A DNA stretch of 64,000 nt from Dioscorea cayenensis subsp. rotundata (GCF_009730915.1 NC_052471.1:23780185-23844184); one strand, 5' to 3'. Numbered from the stretch's first letter, positions 12,330-25,256 are shown. A program made the numbers and translations. The notes: generated from the sequence alone by a model not told the origin.

Positions 12330-14765
12330 ATGGGGTCTAGTGTGGATCTTGTCCTGCACTATGGAGGTAAGTGGAGGAGTGAAGATGAGATGGTGTATGA
12401 GGGTGGCAAAGTTGTCAAGGTTGTATCAGTAGATGTTGACTACTTATCTTATTTCAGCTTGTGGGATTATTTTACCAACATAGGATGTGAAAAAGGGGGA
12501 AGAATGTGGTTTAAAGTCCATGGACTTTCTGAAAATGATGGAATAGAGGAGATTTTGAATGATGCTGACATAAGTAATATGGTGTATTACAATAGTGGCT
12601 ATAACATTATTGATGTGTTTATGGTAGAACATGACTCTCCAATGGCAGTTTTACCTTTGTGAAATGGCTGGAATTCAGGGACAACATAGCATGGGAAATG
12701 CTATGGAAGACACTAACATTAGCAGGGATAAGGCAGAAGCGGCTGGCATAAAGAGTCCAAAATATTTTGAACATGATCTCAATGATAGTTGTTCTTCAAA
12801 TAAGTCATATCAACCATCCGAAGAGTCAGTGGATGTAGAAATATGTGATGACTCGGACTTAAGTAACGCAAGTTGGTTATATGAAGACTTTGAGGGAGAT
12901 GAAGATGACATCTTCAACAATGGGACAGGTGGTGATGATTACAATGATCATGGAAGAAATTCATTCCCAAATAATGATACAGGACCAGTGACAGTAATAA
13001 TGACTATGGTGTTGATAATGTGGAAGGAACTACTGAAGCTACAAACTTGACAAAAGATGCAATGGCAGAGTTTAATGAGCATGTGCATTCTGAAGATGAT
13101 TTGCACAGTTTGCAAGGATCTGATGATGATACGACATGGTGACATAAAAAATCCACATTTGGAAATAGGTATGAGATTTTCCAATCATGCTTGCTTCAGA
13201 GATGCCTTGCGAGCATGGGCAATTGCAAGAGGATGTTCATGTAAGTTAACAAAAAACTCAACAACAATGATCACTGTAGTTTGTGAAAAAATGTGGCTTT
13301 AAAATCCATGCTTCAAGAGACAGAGATACTCCTACATTCCAAATCAAGACATTTATGGCAGAACATACATGCCCTAAAAGGAACCTAGGTTATATAGTAA
13401 ATAGCAAGTGAACTTGTTGTCTTCAAATTTATGTTCATGCAGTTTGGTGCTCAAAAGCAGAGTTATTTTTCAGGCATAAGACCTCTAATATGCTTGGATG
13501 GTTGTTTTTTGAAAACCTCAATGGGTGGCCATTTGCTATGTGCAATAGCTAGAGATGGAAATTAAAATATGCTACCACTTGCCATTGCCTGTGTTGATGC
13601 AGAATGCAAGGAGTCATGGACATGGTTCCTCCAAGTTCTCTGTGAAGATTTTGGAAGACCTCAAAACACTGGATGTGTATTCATGTCTGACCAACAGAAG
13701 GTAACTACCTATATTGAAATGCATTGAGTGTTGTGGTTCCCTCACTGAATGTTCTTAATGTTCTTAATGATGTTGTTGTCCTAAATATTCATATGTTTAA
13801 CTTGCAGGGATTAATACAGGCATTCAAAGACTTAATGCCTAATATAGAAATTACAGGTATTGAATACAAGAAATTACTTTGGACAGTGGCCTCTGCTAGT
13901 ACTCAGGTGCATTTTGAGAGGCATATGACAAAGCTAAAGGAGTTTAATGAAAATGCTTACAATTGGGTCATGCAACATGATTCCCACACATGGGCAAGGT
14001 GTTTTTTCTCAACTCATACCAAATTTGATGCTCTCCAAAACAATATATGCGAATCATTTAATGCTTACATTAGGAAGACAAGGGGTTTACCAATTCTAAA
14101 AATATTTGAATGCATTACAAAGAAATTAATGCAGTGATTTTATATCAAGCTAACAAGTATGAAGAAATACAACAGTGATATTTGCCCTAACTACCAGGAC
14201 ATATTAGAAAAGCTTAAGTTGGAGACCAGGAACTGTATTTGTGTAACTGCTGGATAGAATATATATATATATAAGATTGATTTTTTTGACACGACATCTG
14301 TTGTAATTATGAATGCCAAGACATGTACTTGTAGGATGTGGGAATTAACAGGCATTCCATGCAAACATGCATTTTCTGCCATTCACTGTAACAAGGAGCG
14401 GCCAGAGCTATATATGCATCAATTCTTCACAAAGGCCACTTACTTAAATGTGTATAAACATTCAATTCAACCTGTTCCTAGCCAAGATGCTTGGGAAATA
14501 ACAAAGCTTCTTGATATTCATCCATGGACTGTGAAGAAGCCCCCTAGTAGGCCTAGACGAAAAAGAACGAAGAAACCAAATGAGCCAAAGAATCCTTACA
14601 AGGTTTCTAGGGCAGGTAAGAATGTGGGTGCGTGGCAATTGTCATCAAATTGGGCATAATATACGAGGATGTAAAGCATTTGTCACTGGAGAGAGTGCAT
14701 GGCAAAAGAGAGTTAGAATTCAGAAAGAAAAGGCAAGTGGAACATATGTTCCAAGTGAGGTATAA
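12330..14765 (+). pseudogene. Mutator-like (MULE) transposase, decayed
   Basis: The pieces occur in the usual order. An N-terminal PB1-like segment of plant MULE proteins starts at Met 12330 and runs to about 12660. An acidic low-complexity linker spans 12.7-13.1 kb. The MuDR DNA-binding domain is at about 13140-13415 (motifs CGFKIHAS, AEHTCPKR). The transposase core is at 13440-14136 (LDGCFLK and MSDQQK hold the two expected Asp residues). A SWIM zinc finger is at 14309-14420 (CTC, then CKH), and a zinc-knuckle-like tail lies near 14630. A canonical intron fits 13701-13807 (GT...CAG, joining MSDQQK to GL). Frameshifts near 12660, 13300 and 14135, and stops near 13430 and 13563, show that it cannot make a whole transposase. 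I could not identify terminal inverted repeats. Confidence 0.85.
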
Positions 14766-17124
14766 TGTCTTGCTATTGCTATTTATATTTATTATTAGTA
14801 AAAATTTTACGGCTAATTTGAACCAATTAAAAAAATAATTCTTTTGTTTACAGACTAGAACCTTTAATAAATTAGGCTTTGTTACAACATCCCTAAGAAC
14901 CCGGCCATCAAAATCTAAAAGTTGACAATAACACACATATTAATTCTCCTCGTCTTAACTAAAAAAAATAAAGGTGACATGCAAGCAAATCTAAAACCAT
15001 TTTTTTAAAAAAAAACTCATGTAAATTATCACTACTATGGATCATGTAAATATGCACAAATATATAATTTTTAACATCAGAAAATTTTATTTAAATATAT
15101 ACCAACAAAAAATTTGTCAGCAGGTCCTTCCTTAAAATAAACATCATCAATTTTCACAACACAGCAGTCAAAACAAATGGTAGGTTTTTATGACAAAATG
15201 AAGGCTACAAACCACAATGACTAGAACTGTCAACCATGGTTTTTCACTTAATTTTATACCATGAAACAAAAGATAGACTTGTATCCACTAGAAATTTCAC
15301 AAAAAAAAAACCTAACAAAAATATGTAAACACTATCTAATTAGTAAAGAGATATTAACCCATCCCAAGGAGAGAGTAACCATTTCGCCCAATATCGAGCG
15401 GAATGGTTATTCCATGGGAGGGAAATTACAACTTTATCCAAGGGTTTTTTCTTTTCATCTCCCCCACTGACTTGGGTGTGACCACTCCAAAATTCCACCA
15501 TCTTGCACAATTTCTTCCAAATCCCACCTACTTGAGCGATCTCTCCCAAATCTCGCATCTCCCTTTCTTGGACATTTCTGACCGGCTTCCTCCGTCTTGG
15601 ATCTAGGTGATTTTGCATTTGGATTTGGATTTGTTGATTTGATCTTGAATGTTATCATACTTATGATCTTGTATGGTGATGAGGATAGAGTTCTTCATAA
15701 TTGCCAACATTGTAAATATGTTTCGCTAAGCTTTCTTGGTTTCCTGATCCTGTTGAAGTTCATGAAGTAACCAATTTATTATTTGTTCCTGATTCAATGT
15801 GTGTGTATAAATAAGATGTAATCATGTATTCCATCCAATAGTTACCTAATGTTTTATTGTTTCTCATTTTCCGCTTCTTTAAGAAGTTGCTTATAGTCCA
15901 TATTCTGTCAACTTAGTACATGCCCAACTTCCTCAAAAAGCTCTTACTTTATTGCATCAGTTTTATTCATCTCCCGGTGAAAAGTTGTCCTCACAAGGTA
16001 TTCACATCTATGCACTCCCTGCCTTACATTTACCTTTTTTGAGTCCTACTTTTGACTTTTTATCTATAGAAATAAATTCAATGAGATGCTGAATATCATG
16101 GGTTAATTGAGTATTAATATTGTATTATCCATCAAGGTCTTGTTGGTTCCTAAGTGTGAGAATGGATTTGGTTTATAAAATATTAAAGATATATATTCAT
16201 GGTTCATTTGATCACATCATATGATTTTCAGTAACCTTGATTGAGTAGGGTGAATAGTAATGCAGTACTTTATATAAGGCATTATCATTGTAATGATTTG
16301 AAGAGGATGAAATTTTGTTATCCTTTCAAGTTAATTAATTTACTTAGCATAAGAGCTGAAGAGCAACACCATCCAATTGGTTTCATTCATTTGTGCATAC
16401 TTTGACCTTGGTTTTTCCCCCCTATTTTTGTGCAATTTTCTCTTGAGATGAAGAAGTGTTACTTTGGTTAATTGCCAAATTTTAGCTATATGTTGTTGTC
16501 CCAGTTTATGTTTGTTGTTTGTGGTTGTTTTTCCAATTGTTTTTAAATTTGTTTATGGATGTTGTTACATGTGTTTTACTTGTAACATTCTTGGATGTTG
16601 TGGTAGGATTTGGTCTCTGGAATGTTTCAATTGCTTTGGTTGGCTTCTTGGATTTATGTAAATAAAATTTAAATCAGCATATGTGTTTGTATATTTCTAT
16701 AAATTTGCTTATGCATGTTGTTTGATTTTTGTTTTGCTCGCAGCTTTCCTCATTATATGCACCTGTAGGATGTTGTTTGAGGCTATGGCCATTAGTTTGA
16801 GTAGCTTCTTGACCTTATGAAAATTCAATTATAGATCAATGTATGTATTTTGATATTCAATTGATTTGTAATCTCTCTTGTAGTGCTGCTTTAAAGTTGC
16901 TTCTGCCTTTCTTAGTTGATTGCTCTAATAGGAGTAAGTTTCAGAAACATCTCAATTCCTTTAGAAGGGGAATGGGAAAAAGATTAAGACAACCAAACAT
17001 TGGGAAGAATTCATGTAAGTAATGAACCCCATACCATGGGATTCATTGAGTCCATCCAAACAAAGAGATAAAATCAATGGTTTTCTTTCCCGAGGTAATC
17101 ATTGATGGTATCCAAACACAGCCT
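14766..17124. other. Non-coding, AT-rich; possible TIR-element end at about 17000-17125
   Basis: No gene is recognised. 15460-15610 is C/T-rich and looks like a plant 5' leader, but no coding exon follows it. The last ~110 bases (to about 17125) end in ATCCAAACACAGCCT, resembling the ends of plant hAT or Harbinger MITEs. I found no matching left end. The fibrillarin-derived segment starts immediately afterwards. Confidence 0.35.
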
Positions 17125-17536
17125 CAGTGGATTGATAAGATAGTATAACATCAAACCCTAAATAGTCAAACTGTAAATCCTCAATTCCCTATGCCCATTA
17201 CTAATCTAATTACACACATTTGGCTGGGGGCTTAATTGTCATTAAAGGACCAATCTTATTATACATCGTCGACTAAAAATAGTGTGGGCTTAAAAAAGTC
17301 AATCGCAACCATTAAAATTATTCAGTAAAAAAACACAATATTTCAACGGCTGTGATCTGTTAGATAGCTTTAATGCTGTTTGGGACCAAACAGCGGATCG
17401 GATGTTCGGATTACACAAGTGAGCCCCAAAACGCTAAACCCTCATTCTCTTCTATATATTGACCCCTTCCCCAAACCCTCATCTTCAAGCCCTCATCATC
17501 GCCGACCTCTCGTTCTTTCTCTCTCTCATCAGCGAA
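17125..17536 (+). promoter_or_regulatory. Fibrillarin promoter and 5' leader, copy A
   Basis: A telo-box AAACCCTA lies at 17153-17160 and a second TAAACCCT at 17435-17442. The TATA box TCTATATATT at 17451-17460 lies about 80 bases before the ATG. Telo-boxes are the known mark of ribosome-biogenesis gene promoters in plants. The same block recurs in copies B, C and D (TATA near 23445, 26215 and 27399), so each duplicated fragment still carries its promoter. Confidence 0.7.
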
Positions 17537-18490
17537 ATGAAACCTCTAAGAGGTGAGATCCTAGGTTTTTTCGATGGCCAGATAGTGTATTTTTGGTATT
17601 TGATTGATTTATATGATTTTGGATTGATTTCAGGCGGTGGGCGTGGTGGTGGTGGTAGATTTATGGGGATGAGTGATGGAGGGGGTAGGGGAAGAAGGAG
17701 AGGAGGTGGTGGTGGGAGAGAAGGGCCGGAAGGTCATGGCAGCGGGAGAGGACGCGGACGCGGACGCGGACGTGGCGGCGGTGGTAGAGGATGTGGGAGG
17801 GGTCGTGGAGGATGTGGTGGAGGGATGAAGTGCAGGTGTCGGGTTGTCATTGAGCCGCATAGGCATGATGGAGTGTTCAATGTGAAGGGGAAGGAGGGCG
17901 CTCTTTGCACTAAGAATTTGATCTCTGGAGAGTCTATTTATGGTAAGAAGCGTGTTGTTGTGCAGGTGATGGCCTTTCAAAACACTAAAGTTGCAATCTT
18001 TGTAACTTTTCTCTGTTTTTGCATGGTAGTGATTGGTTTCTTTGTGCTTGATGTGTTTTTGGTATTTCTTTTTCTCCAGAATGAAGATGGAACTAAGACT
18101 GAGTATAGGGTGTGGAATCCATTCAGATCTAAGTTAGCAGCAGGTATTCTTCACGGTGTTGGTAATATCTGGATTGTATGTGCTGGTTCTTACTATATCT
18201 TGAATCTTGATTGTTTGTTTCTCTTTTTGACAGGTGATTTTTGAGTATTTGAAAGCCATCCAATGCAGATGTGATGATTTGTTGGCTCAGAGATTGTTTT
18301 CTTAGCCTTTTTTAATCAAAATTAATGTGTGAATGCTCCTAATCGTCCTCATCTTTTTTTTTATAAGATAATGGGATGTTTTGTGCTCTCGAATGTCTTA
18401 TAAGCCTTTTGATTAAAGTTTTGTGTCGGTGATTTAATCTTTATATTTTATGAAGTTTAGTTTCATTCTGAGATAGTGTTTATATTTTTT

Positions 18491-18525
<35 letters not shown>

Positions 18526-18807
18526 ATATATATATTGATTGGTTAATGTTTTTTACATAAAAATCTCATTGTGCAAAATCATACTTTCTTATGGGACTTT
18601 GTTGAATTTGTTAATGGGACAATTTATATCCTTTTTTTGTATGAAAATGTCTTTGCATACGGACTCTTTTCTTTGGCTTTTTTTGAACTTGCTCTAGTTT
18701 TTGGATGATGTTTTATTCATAGATTTGGTCACTTAATTTTATAGACTGCATGCATTATCTGTTCCTAAATTGCTCTCTATTTGGTTAGGCTCCTGGAACA
18801 CGAGCAC
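17537..18807 (+). pseudogene. Fibrillarin copy A, open through exon 3 then truncated
   Basis: Fibrillarin is the nucleolar 2'-O-methyltransferase of box C/D snoRNPs. Exon 1 (17537-17552), exon 2 (17634-17965) and exon 3 (18080-18175) have intact GT/AG borders and join into 148 open codons. They encode the Gly/Arg-rich (GAR) domain, then the conserved segment with [11 protein letters not shown], and [16 protein letters not shown]. Exon 4 begins at 18789 (GCTCCTGGAACACGAGCAC) and is lost after about 19 bases, so the whole SAM-binding methyltransferase domain is missing. Differences from the usual protein include MKPLRG at the start (family MRPPRG) and Cys residues within the GAR region. A (TA)n tract lies in intron 3 at 18492-18535. 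It is the least damaged of the four copies. Confidence 0.85.
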
Positions 18808-19473
18808 GAACTTGAATTTAGGATCTTTTGAATATCTCACACTAGCATCTTGCGCAATTGGACAAATTATGTAAAGGCTTGACAATTTTCAACACTTAAA
18901 TTTTATTTTATTTTTATATTTTAAATATTTTTTTAAAATAATCTTTTTAATTGAAAACTAGTCAATCGTTTTTTTTATGTCTGATCTAGATCAATCCATG
19001 TCCAACCACACACCTAAATTCGGTCAATAATTTAAAATAGATGTCTCAATAGAAAGAGTACCTCAATTCTTTTATTTTGTACAAAATTCTTTTATTCCAA
19101 CTTGATTAAATACTATCTAACTATAATATTTCTTATACATTTATTGTTTTAAAAGAAGTAAGATGTATTAGAATATTTAATAGAGTATGATATATTTATA
19201 AATAATCTTTATCGTATAACATAGATAATATGCCAAAGCAAAAATACATAGCTCTAGCTAGTAAAAAGTTATATGCCTAATATCACTTTGGAAGATCACG
19301 ATAGACTAATCTCAACACTTGAAGACTTGGGTGCTATTTCCATCGTCATTGGGTAATAGATTAGGACTATAGTGTTAGTTTGTATATAATTAGGACTATG
19401 ATGTTAGTTTGTATATAATCTTTAAATCAAATATTAACTCCACTTTAAAATTTTAAGGTAGATCAATATCCAA
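18808..19473. other. AT-rich, no gene; short tandem duplication
   Basis: No coding sequence is seen. A unit containing AATTAGGACTAT and TTAGTTTGTATAT occurs twice in tandem at about 19360-19420. Confidence 0.6.
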
Positions 19474-19478
19474 CACAT

Positions 19479-20964
19479 TGTTAGGTTTGACGATGTGGGT
19501 GACGTTATGTGACAAGTTTAGGAGGTGACATGGCAAAGGGAAGATGACGTGGCAAAAGAGAAGTGACTAGCATGATGATGTGGATGAAGCTAGGTGTCAT
19601 GACATGTGAATATACTGAGAGGCTAGAAGATAATGATAAAAAATCATGTTTAGAAGAAATTACTACTCGATAAAGTCATGCTGATGATTAGCTATTTTTG
19701 GAAAGTCGCATCGAGTTAAAATGGATCTTTTCAAGAAGGGTAAGTTTTATTTTAGGTATGACTATCGATCCTGGTAAGATCCGGGATGATAAATCGTATC
19801 CTTGGTAAAGTTCTTTTTGGAAAGATCTACCTAAAAGAGAAAGAAGGATTTTCATTATTGGCGAGAATTAAAGATCGTGAAAATTCGTAGAAGCTAAGTT
19901 TGGTGTGAAGTTATTTGAAGACACAAACTAAGGCAGGTAAGGACAAACTTAGTTTGGTGTGAAAGTATTTGAAGACGCATACTAAGTTAGGAAAGGACAA
20001 AGCCAATGAGATTATCAAGACTATATTTAGCGGCAGATTTGAAGGAAGATCCAAGAAGCTAATTATGGGCGGAGATATTCGAGGAGACTAATCATGTATG
20101 GAGATTGATTGAAGATTACATGAGATATGATTAGAGATTTGAAGATCCAAGCATGGATGATAGGAGATCAGAGCATGAAGATATTGGAGGCTAAAACTTG
20201 AGATGAGATGAGATCGAGCAACATGTGATATTTCAATGAGTCAAACAAAGATCATTTGGGAAGACTCAAACTTGGACCAGAGTTTGGAAAGAAGATCGGG
20301 AGATCTTCGGGTGATCATCTTTGAGTGAGATGGTTGCGTAGTGTCTTGGTGGGCGTGTTCCTTGGGATAGGGAGACCTCATCTGAGTGACTTGAGGGAAG
20401 GAAGTAGGCTGCAGGCGAGGGAGGAGCTCGGGTTGAGTCAGTCGCTCACGAGCGTTTGAAGGGCAGGGAAGGTTGAAGGTCATGATTCGAGTGCAGACTT
20501 GCTAGAACTCGAGTCATGTTCGATGGGTGGGCGTATTACAGCTCGGGTGTTTTAACATCTAACTTTGGAAGGTGTCAAGTTAGGAGGCTAGTGGAGAATT
20601 CTAAAAGAGGAAGGTTTATTAGGCGTTGAGTGCATCTATATAAGATATCAGTGGTTGAAGATTTAGGGATGAAACCACGCCGGGTGAGAGACCATACCGT
20701 GAGGGTTGAGGAGAGTGGGCAGTCGGGTAATCTTAAGAGGGTATTTTTTTGTCTTGAGAGGTGAGAGAGTGTTGTACTCTTTTATTTTTTTAAAGCCTCT
20801 TTTAGTGGATCGAGGATTGTCCCCAGGATGTAGGCAGAGTTGTCTGCAGGCCGAGGTTCTACCAACTTACGTGTCTCCTTTCTCTTGTTTGATTGTGTGT
20901 GTGTCCAATCTTCGAGTGAGTTTTTGAGTGACTTACCTTATCACATTACCTACTGGAACTATCA
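19479..20964 (+). mobile_element. Solo LTR, 1486 bp, target duplication CACAT
   Basis: It starts TGTTAGGTTTGACG and ends GGAACTATCA, flanked by a perfect 5 bp duplication CACAT (19474-19478 and 20965-20969). The interior looks like an LTR: a TATA-like CTATATAAGA near 20635 and a promoter-proximal leader. No internal domain is present, so this is a solo LTR left by recombination between the two ends. The family is not certain (Copia-like appearance). The perfect target duplication suggests a moderate age. Confidence 0.85.
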
Positions 20965-21026
20965 CACATGATTTTATTATTAAAATAGAAACTACAAAAC
21001 AAATTTAAATAAAATATACGCCATTA

Positions 21027-21125
21027 CCTTACCACCATTCAGTAAGTAGTTGGTATTTTATTCTTCTCCTAACTCAAAAGTCAAAGGTTTGAATTCTATG
21101 AATGACTTGTATTAAAAGATCTTAT
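21027..21125 (+). repeat. Possible tRNA-derived SINE fragment
   Basis: A pol III B-box-like AAGGTTTGAATTCTATG lies near 21087, preceded about 40 bases upstream by an A-box-like AGTAAGTAGTTGG. It is weaker than the two SINEs near 59.7 and 60.4 kb. Confidence 0.3.
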
Positions 21126-22542
21126 AGCTATCATTGATAGTATTTTAAAAATAAATTTTATTAGACTACTACCAATATTTTTAAAACCTGATAATAACAA
21201 ACTTTATCATATTTTTACTCATAATTATTTTAAATATTTATTCTAGTATCATTATGATTTTATAAAATTGTTGAAGATTCAAATAATTAATCTAGGGGAA
21301 GCGACAAATATAACCCCCTAAACTTAATTTAATTCTCAGATCTGATCACCATTACCATTAAAATAATAAAATATTTCTTAGATGATTTATGCCTCTTAAA
21401 CAATCTACATGTTTCTTTTTCCTTCTCACATTCTCATATCTCCAAACTCCAAAGTTCCAAGAATCCAGATAATACCTTCAACAAATCAAAACTCAAAGAG
21501 CATCATAAAACCAAGAACAAAAAGAGTCGATTCATGTTCGAGTCCTAAAATTTAACTTTCTAGATGCTATTTATGAAACTGGGTTACTCATTTATGTCGA
21601 AGAAAAAGACTGAAATGTTTTTTTTTATTTAAAATTGAAGGCTTGTAAAAATATTTTATGTTGATAAGGATTTAGCTTATTTATGCATCATGTTATTTTA
21701 TAATATATAAAAGTACTTAACACAAATGTGGTCATATTTCTTAATTATTTAAAAAAAATTAACATGATCAAAATTTGAATCTGATCTTAGCGAAAATTAT
21801 AAAATCACAATGTTTTAAATATCAATTGAATTTAATAAAATCTTTATTTATTTAGCAGATCACAAGGATCAATAAGAACTAATAGAAAAATCAAGATGCG
21901 AGGTATAATATTATTTTAGTAAATATTTTAAGAGAAACCATATTTTAGTAATTATTTGATTAACATGTTATTTTAAAAATCCCTTTATTTTATATATATA
22001 GCCATAATTATAAAAACAAACTTTACCCTGACAACTTCTACTTGAAGGAGAATTGTAAAAAATAAATATTTATTTATAACAACATAAATCAAACTATTCA
22101 TAGTTTTACGAATATAACATTTTTTTCTCATTTATTGAATTATTAGTTGACAAAACTCCAAAAGGCTTATCATTTTGATATATTCCAATTCAATTTAATG
22201 ATTCTTTTTAAAGTGAAGGTATTAATTTGGTTAATGCACAAAATAATCAAATAAAGGGCCCTTCCCATTTGGTTGTCAAAGGTAAACATATATTTGGATT
22301 TTTTATTCATTTTATAAAAATATAATGAAAATTTTGGTTTAAGAATTTTTTTTTAAATTTTTTTGGATGACAACTTAACTATTATGATTAATCATAAGTG
22401 CTATTCATATTAATAGCTTTTTTTAATTAGTTATTATATATAATTAAATATCGTTATATATATATATATATAATTAAAACAGCTATTAATATCTAACAAT
22501 ATTTAATTATATATATATATATATATATGTATGTATATGTAT
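21126..22542. other. AT-rich intergenic DNA with (TA)n tracts
   Basis: No gene is recognised. (TA)n runs occur around 22453-22472 and 22508-22530, just before the start of the duplicated B unit. Confidence 0.6.
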
Positions 22543-23040
22543 GCACAGGATGTGGGGTTTTGTAAGGAACCATTCCCTGGCATTTATGTACCTTAAAACA
22601 ATTTCAAAAAAGGTGTCATGAGGTTTCCCAATCCAAGACATACACATTAAAAAAAAAAAAAAACAACCAAAGATCAGTCTATATTCCATTGATGAAATGA
22701 ACAATATAGACACAAAAGAAAATAGTTTTGCTATGAATCAATGATCAGCTTGATTAGGCAACCGTTGTGATGATGAAATTGGATCGTTGGAGGGTGGGAG
22801 CAAATGCAGATACGAGGTAGTGAAGGATCAGTGAGATTTAGCAGATCAGTGGATGGTGGTGTTGAGGATGGTCAAGAAATCATGAACAACGACAGATTGG
22901 TGAATGACAGTGGTGAGACGCTGGCGAGGATGGTGGCCAGATTCAACATGTCTGTCAAGGATGGTGGCAAGGATGGTAAAGAAAAATTGTTAGTCCAGTT
23001 TCACGAGTTGAGATATACAAGTACTTTTTTTTATTTATGA
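22543..23040 (+). repeat. Leading part of duplicated unit B (unknown origin)
   Basis: This segment recurs with a few per cent difference at about 25333-25800, giving a unit spacing of about 2.79 kb. It contains an open frame at 22804-23040 (starts MQIRGSEG). Its counterpart at 25590 has a shorter frame with the same beginning, so the frame is not clearly kept by selection. I do not recognise a product. The segment ends where the shared fibrillarin promoter flank begins. Confidence 0.6.
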
Positions 23041-23102
23041 ATGGGCAAAAACGTAAGTTCAAACGTAAGTAATGGGTATTCCCCCAATGTGGGAGAAAAT
23101 TA

Positions 23103-25030
23103 TTCCTTTAATGAAGTAGTGGATTGATGAAATAGTATAACACCAAACCCTAATTAAATAGTCTAACAGTAAATCCTCCCTTCCCTCTTCCCATTACTAA
23201 CATAATTAACACCTTAGCACATTTGGGTGGGGGCTTAATTGTCATTCAACTGACTAGTCTTATTCTACATCGACTAAAAACAATGTGCTCCTTGAAAAGT
23301 CAATCGCAACCATTGAAATAATCCACTAAATAAACACAGTATTTTTAACTGCTGTGATCTCTTGGATAGCTCTAATGTTGTTTCGGACCAAACAGCGGAT
23401 CGAATCACACAAGTGTGCCCCAAAAACCTAAACCCTCATTCTCTTCTATATATTGACCCCTTTCCCAAACCCTCGTCTTCCAGCCCTTATCGCCGCTGGC
23501 CTCTCTCTCTCTCTCTCTGGATCTCAATCTCCTCTGCGAAATGAGACCTCCAAGAGGTGAGATTCTAGTGTTTTTAAATTACCAAATAGTGTTGTTTTGG
23601 CTTTTTTGATTAATTTGTATGGTTTCGGATTGATTTCTGATGGTGGGGGTGGATTTATGGGGAGGTGTGATCGAAGGGGAAGAGGGAGAGGATGTGGTGG
23701 TTTGAGAGGAGGGCCGGAAGGTTGTGGCGGTGGAAGAGGCCACAGACGTGGCGGCGATGGTAGATGAGGTGGGAAGGGTCGTGAAGGACGTGCTGGAGGG
23801 ATGAAAGGCAGTAGCAGTGTTATCGTTGAGTTGCATAGGCATGATGGAGTGTTCATTGCGAAGAGGAAGGATGACGCTCTTTGCACTAGGAATTTGGTTT
23901 CTAGAGAGTCTATTTATGGTGAGAAACGTGTTGTTGTGCAGGTGATGGTCTTTCAAAACCCTAAAGTTGCAATCTTTGTAACTTTTCTCTGTTTTTGCAT
24001 GGTAGTGTTTGGTTTCTTTGTGCTTCATGTGTTTTTGGTATTTCTTTTTCTCCATAATTAAGATGGAACTAAGACTGAGTATAGGGTGTGGAATCCTTTC
24101 AGATTCAAGTTATCAGCAGTGATTCTTGGCGGTGTTAATAATATTTGGATTATATGTGATGGTTCTTAATATATCTTGAATCTTAACTGTTTGTTTCTCT
24201 TTTTGGCCGGTGATTTTTGAGTTTTAGAAAGCCATCCAATGCAGATGTGCTGATTTGTTGCCTCGGAGATTGTTTTCTTAACCTTTTTTTTTTTAATCAG
24301 AAATTAATGTGTAAATGCTCCTGGTCGTCCTCATCTTTTGTTATAATATATAATGGTATGTTTTGTGCTCTCGAAAATCTTATCAACTTCTTGATTAAAG
24401 TTTTGTGTTACTAATGTAACTTTTATATTTTATGAATTTTAGTTTTATTCTGGGATAGTGTTTGTATTTTTGTTATATATATATTTACTAGTTAATGTTT
24501 TTTACATAAAAATCTCATTGTGCACAATCATACTTTCTTATTAGACTATGTTGAATTTGTTCATGGGTCAATCTATATCATTTTTTTGCATGGAAAATGT
24601 CTTTGTGTACGGACTCTTTTCTTTAGCTTTTTTTTTAAACTTGCTCTTGTTTTTGAATGTTGTTTCATTCATAAATTTGGTCACTTAATTTTATGGACTG
24701 CATGCATTATATGTTCCTAAATTGCTCTCTTTTTGGCTAGGCTCCTGGAACACAAGTACTGTACCTTGGAGCAGCATCAGGAACAACTATGTCTCACATC
24801 TCTGACATTGTTAGACCCGTAAGTTGGTTCTCTTTTACATTCAGTTAATTTCATTCGTATGATATCATTTAATATATTGGTGAAATACGGTGTTTTTACA
24901 TACTAGAATGGTCTATGCAGTTGAGTTTTCACTTAGGAGCGGCAGGGATCTTGTTAACATGGCAAAGAAGTGAACGAATGTCATCCCCAGCATTGACGAT
25001 GCAGGTAGGGATCTTGTTAGACCCGTAAGT
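23103..25030 (+). pseudogene. Fibrillarin copy B, through exon 5, inactivated
   Basis: This copy reaches furthest. Exon 1 is at 23541-23556, exon 2 at about 23642-23941, exon 3 at about 24056-24151, exon 4 at 24741-24818 ([11 protein letters not shown], the SAM-binding motif) and exon 5 at about 24907-25004 (SGRDLVNMAKK). Damage to this host-gene copy includes loss of the exon 2 acceptor AG, a TGA within the GAR region near 23765, loss of the exon 3 acceptor with TAA in place of GAA, loss of the intron 3 GT donor (AT), and TGA for the Arg after MAKK. After exon 5 the sequence jumps back to a second copy of the exon 4 end (from about 25013), a sign of template switching. It is a pseudogene of the true fibrillarin gene, which lies elsewhere. 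Confidence 0.85.
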
Positions 25031-25139
25031 TGGTTCTCTTTTACATTCAGTTTTCTCTTTAAATTTTGTTTATTTTTTTATTCAAATTATTATTTTTTAT
25101 TTTGCTAAAGTTTTATTCATGCATAGATACTGTTGATGG

Positions 25140-25256
25140 CTTTTCCTTGATTTGTAAAAACCGAAAAACCACAAAGTACCTAATTATAAAAAAAACACAC
25201 ATGTCTTTATTTGCAAAAACTGAAAACCAAATGATTTTTTTTTAACTTTCCCCATG
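25140..25256 (-). repeat. Solitary MULE-type terminal repeat
   Basis: Read in reverse it begins GGGGAAAGTT, then an A run and TTTGGTTTTCAGTTTTTGC. It is closely related to the right terminal repeat of the Pack-MULE-like element that ends at 54567. I found no partner terminus on the left, so it is a solitary or orphaned end. It sits directly after fibrillarin copy B. Confidence 0.55.

Noticed and set aside
17630-17980. Minus-strand frames rich in Ser/Thr/Pro opposite the fibrillarin GAR exons
   Set aside because: They are shadows of the Gly/Arg codons on the plus strand. The same applies near 23.6, 26.4 and 27.6 kb.
18240-18345. Possible box C/D snoRNA in fibrillarin intron 3 (GTGATGA near 18271)
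   Set aside because: Plant fibrillarin genes can host snoRNAs, but the C-box is not kept in the other copies (GTGCTGA), and I see no well-placed D-box with pairing termini.
22804-23040. 79-codon frame starting MQIRGSEG as a gene
   Set aside because: Its duplicate at 25590 differs in frame length and the frame has no recognised domain. More likely non-coding duplicated DNA.
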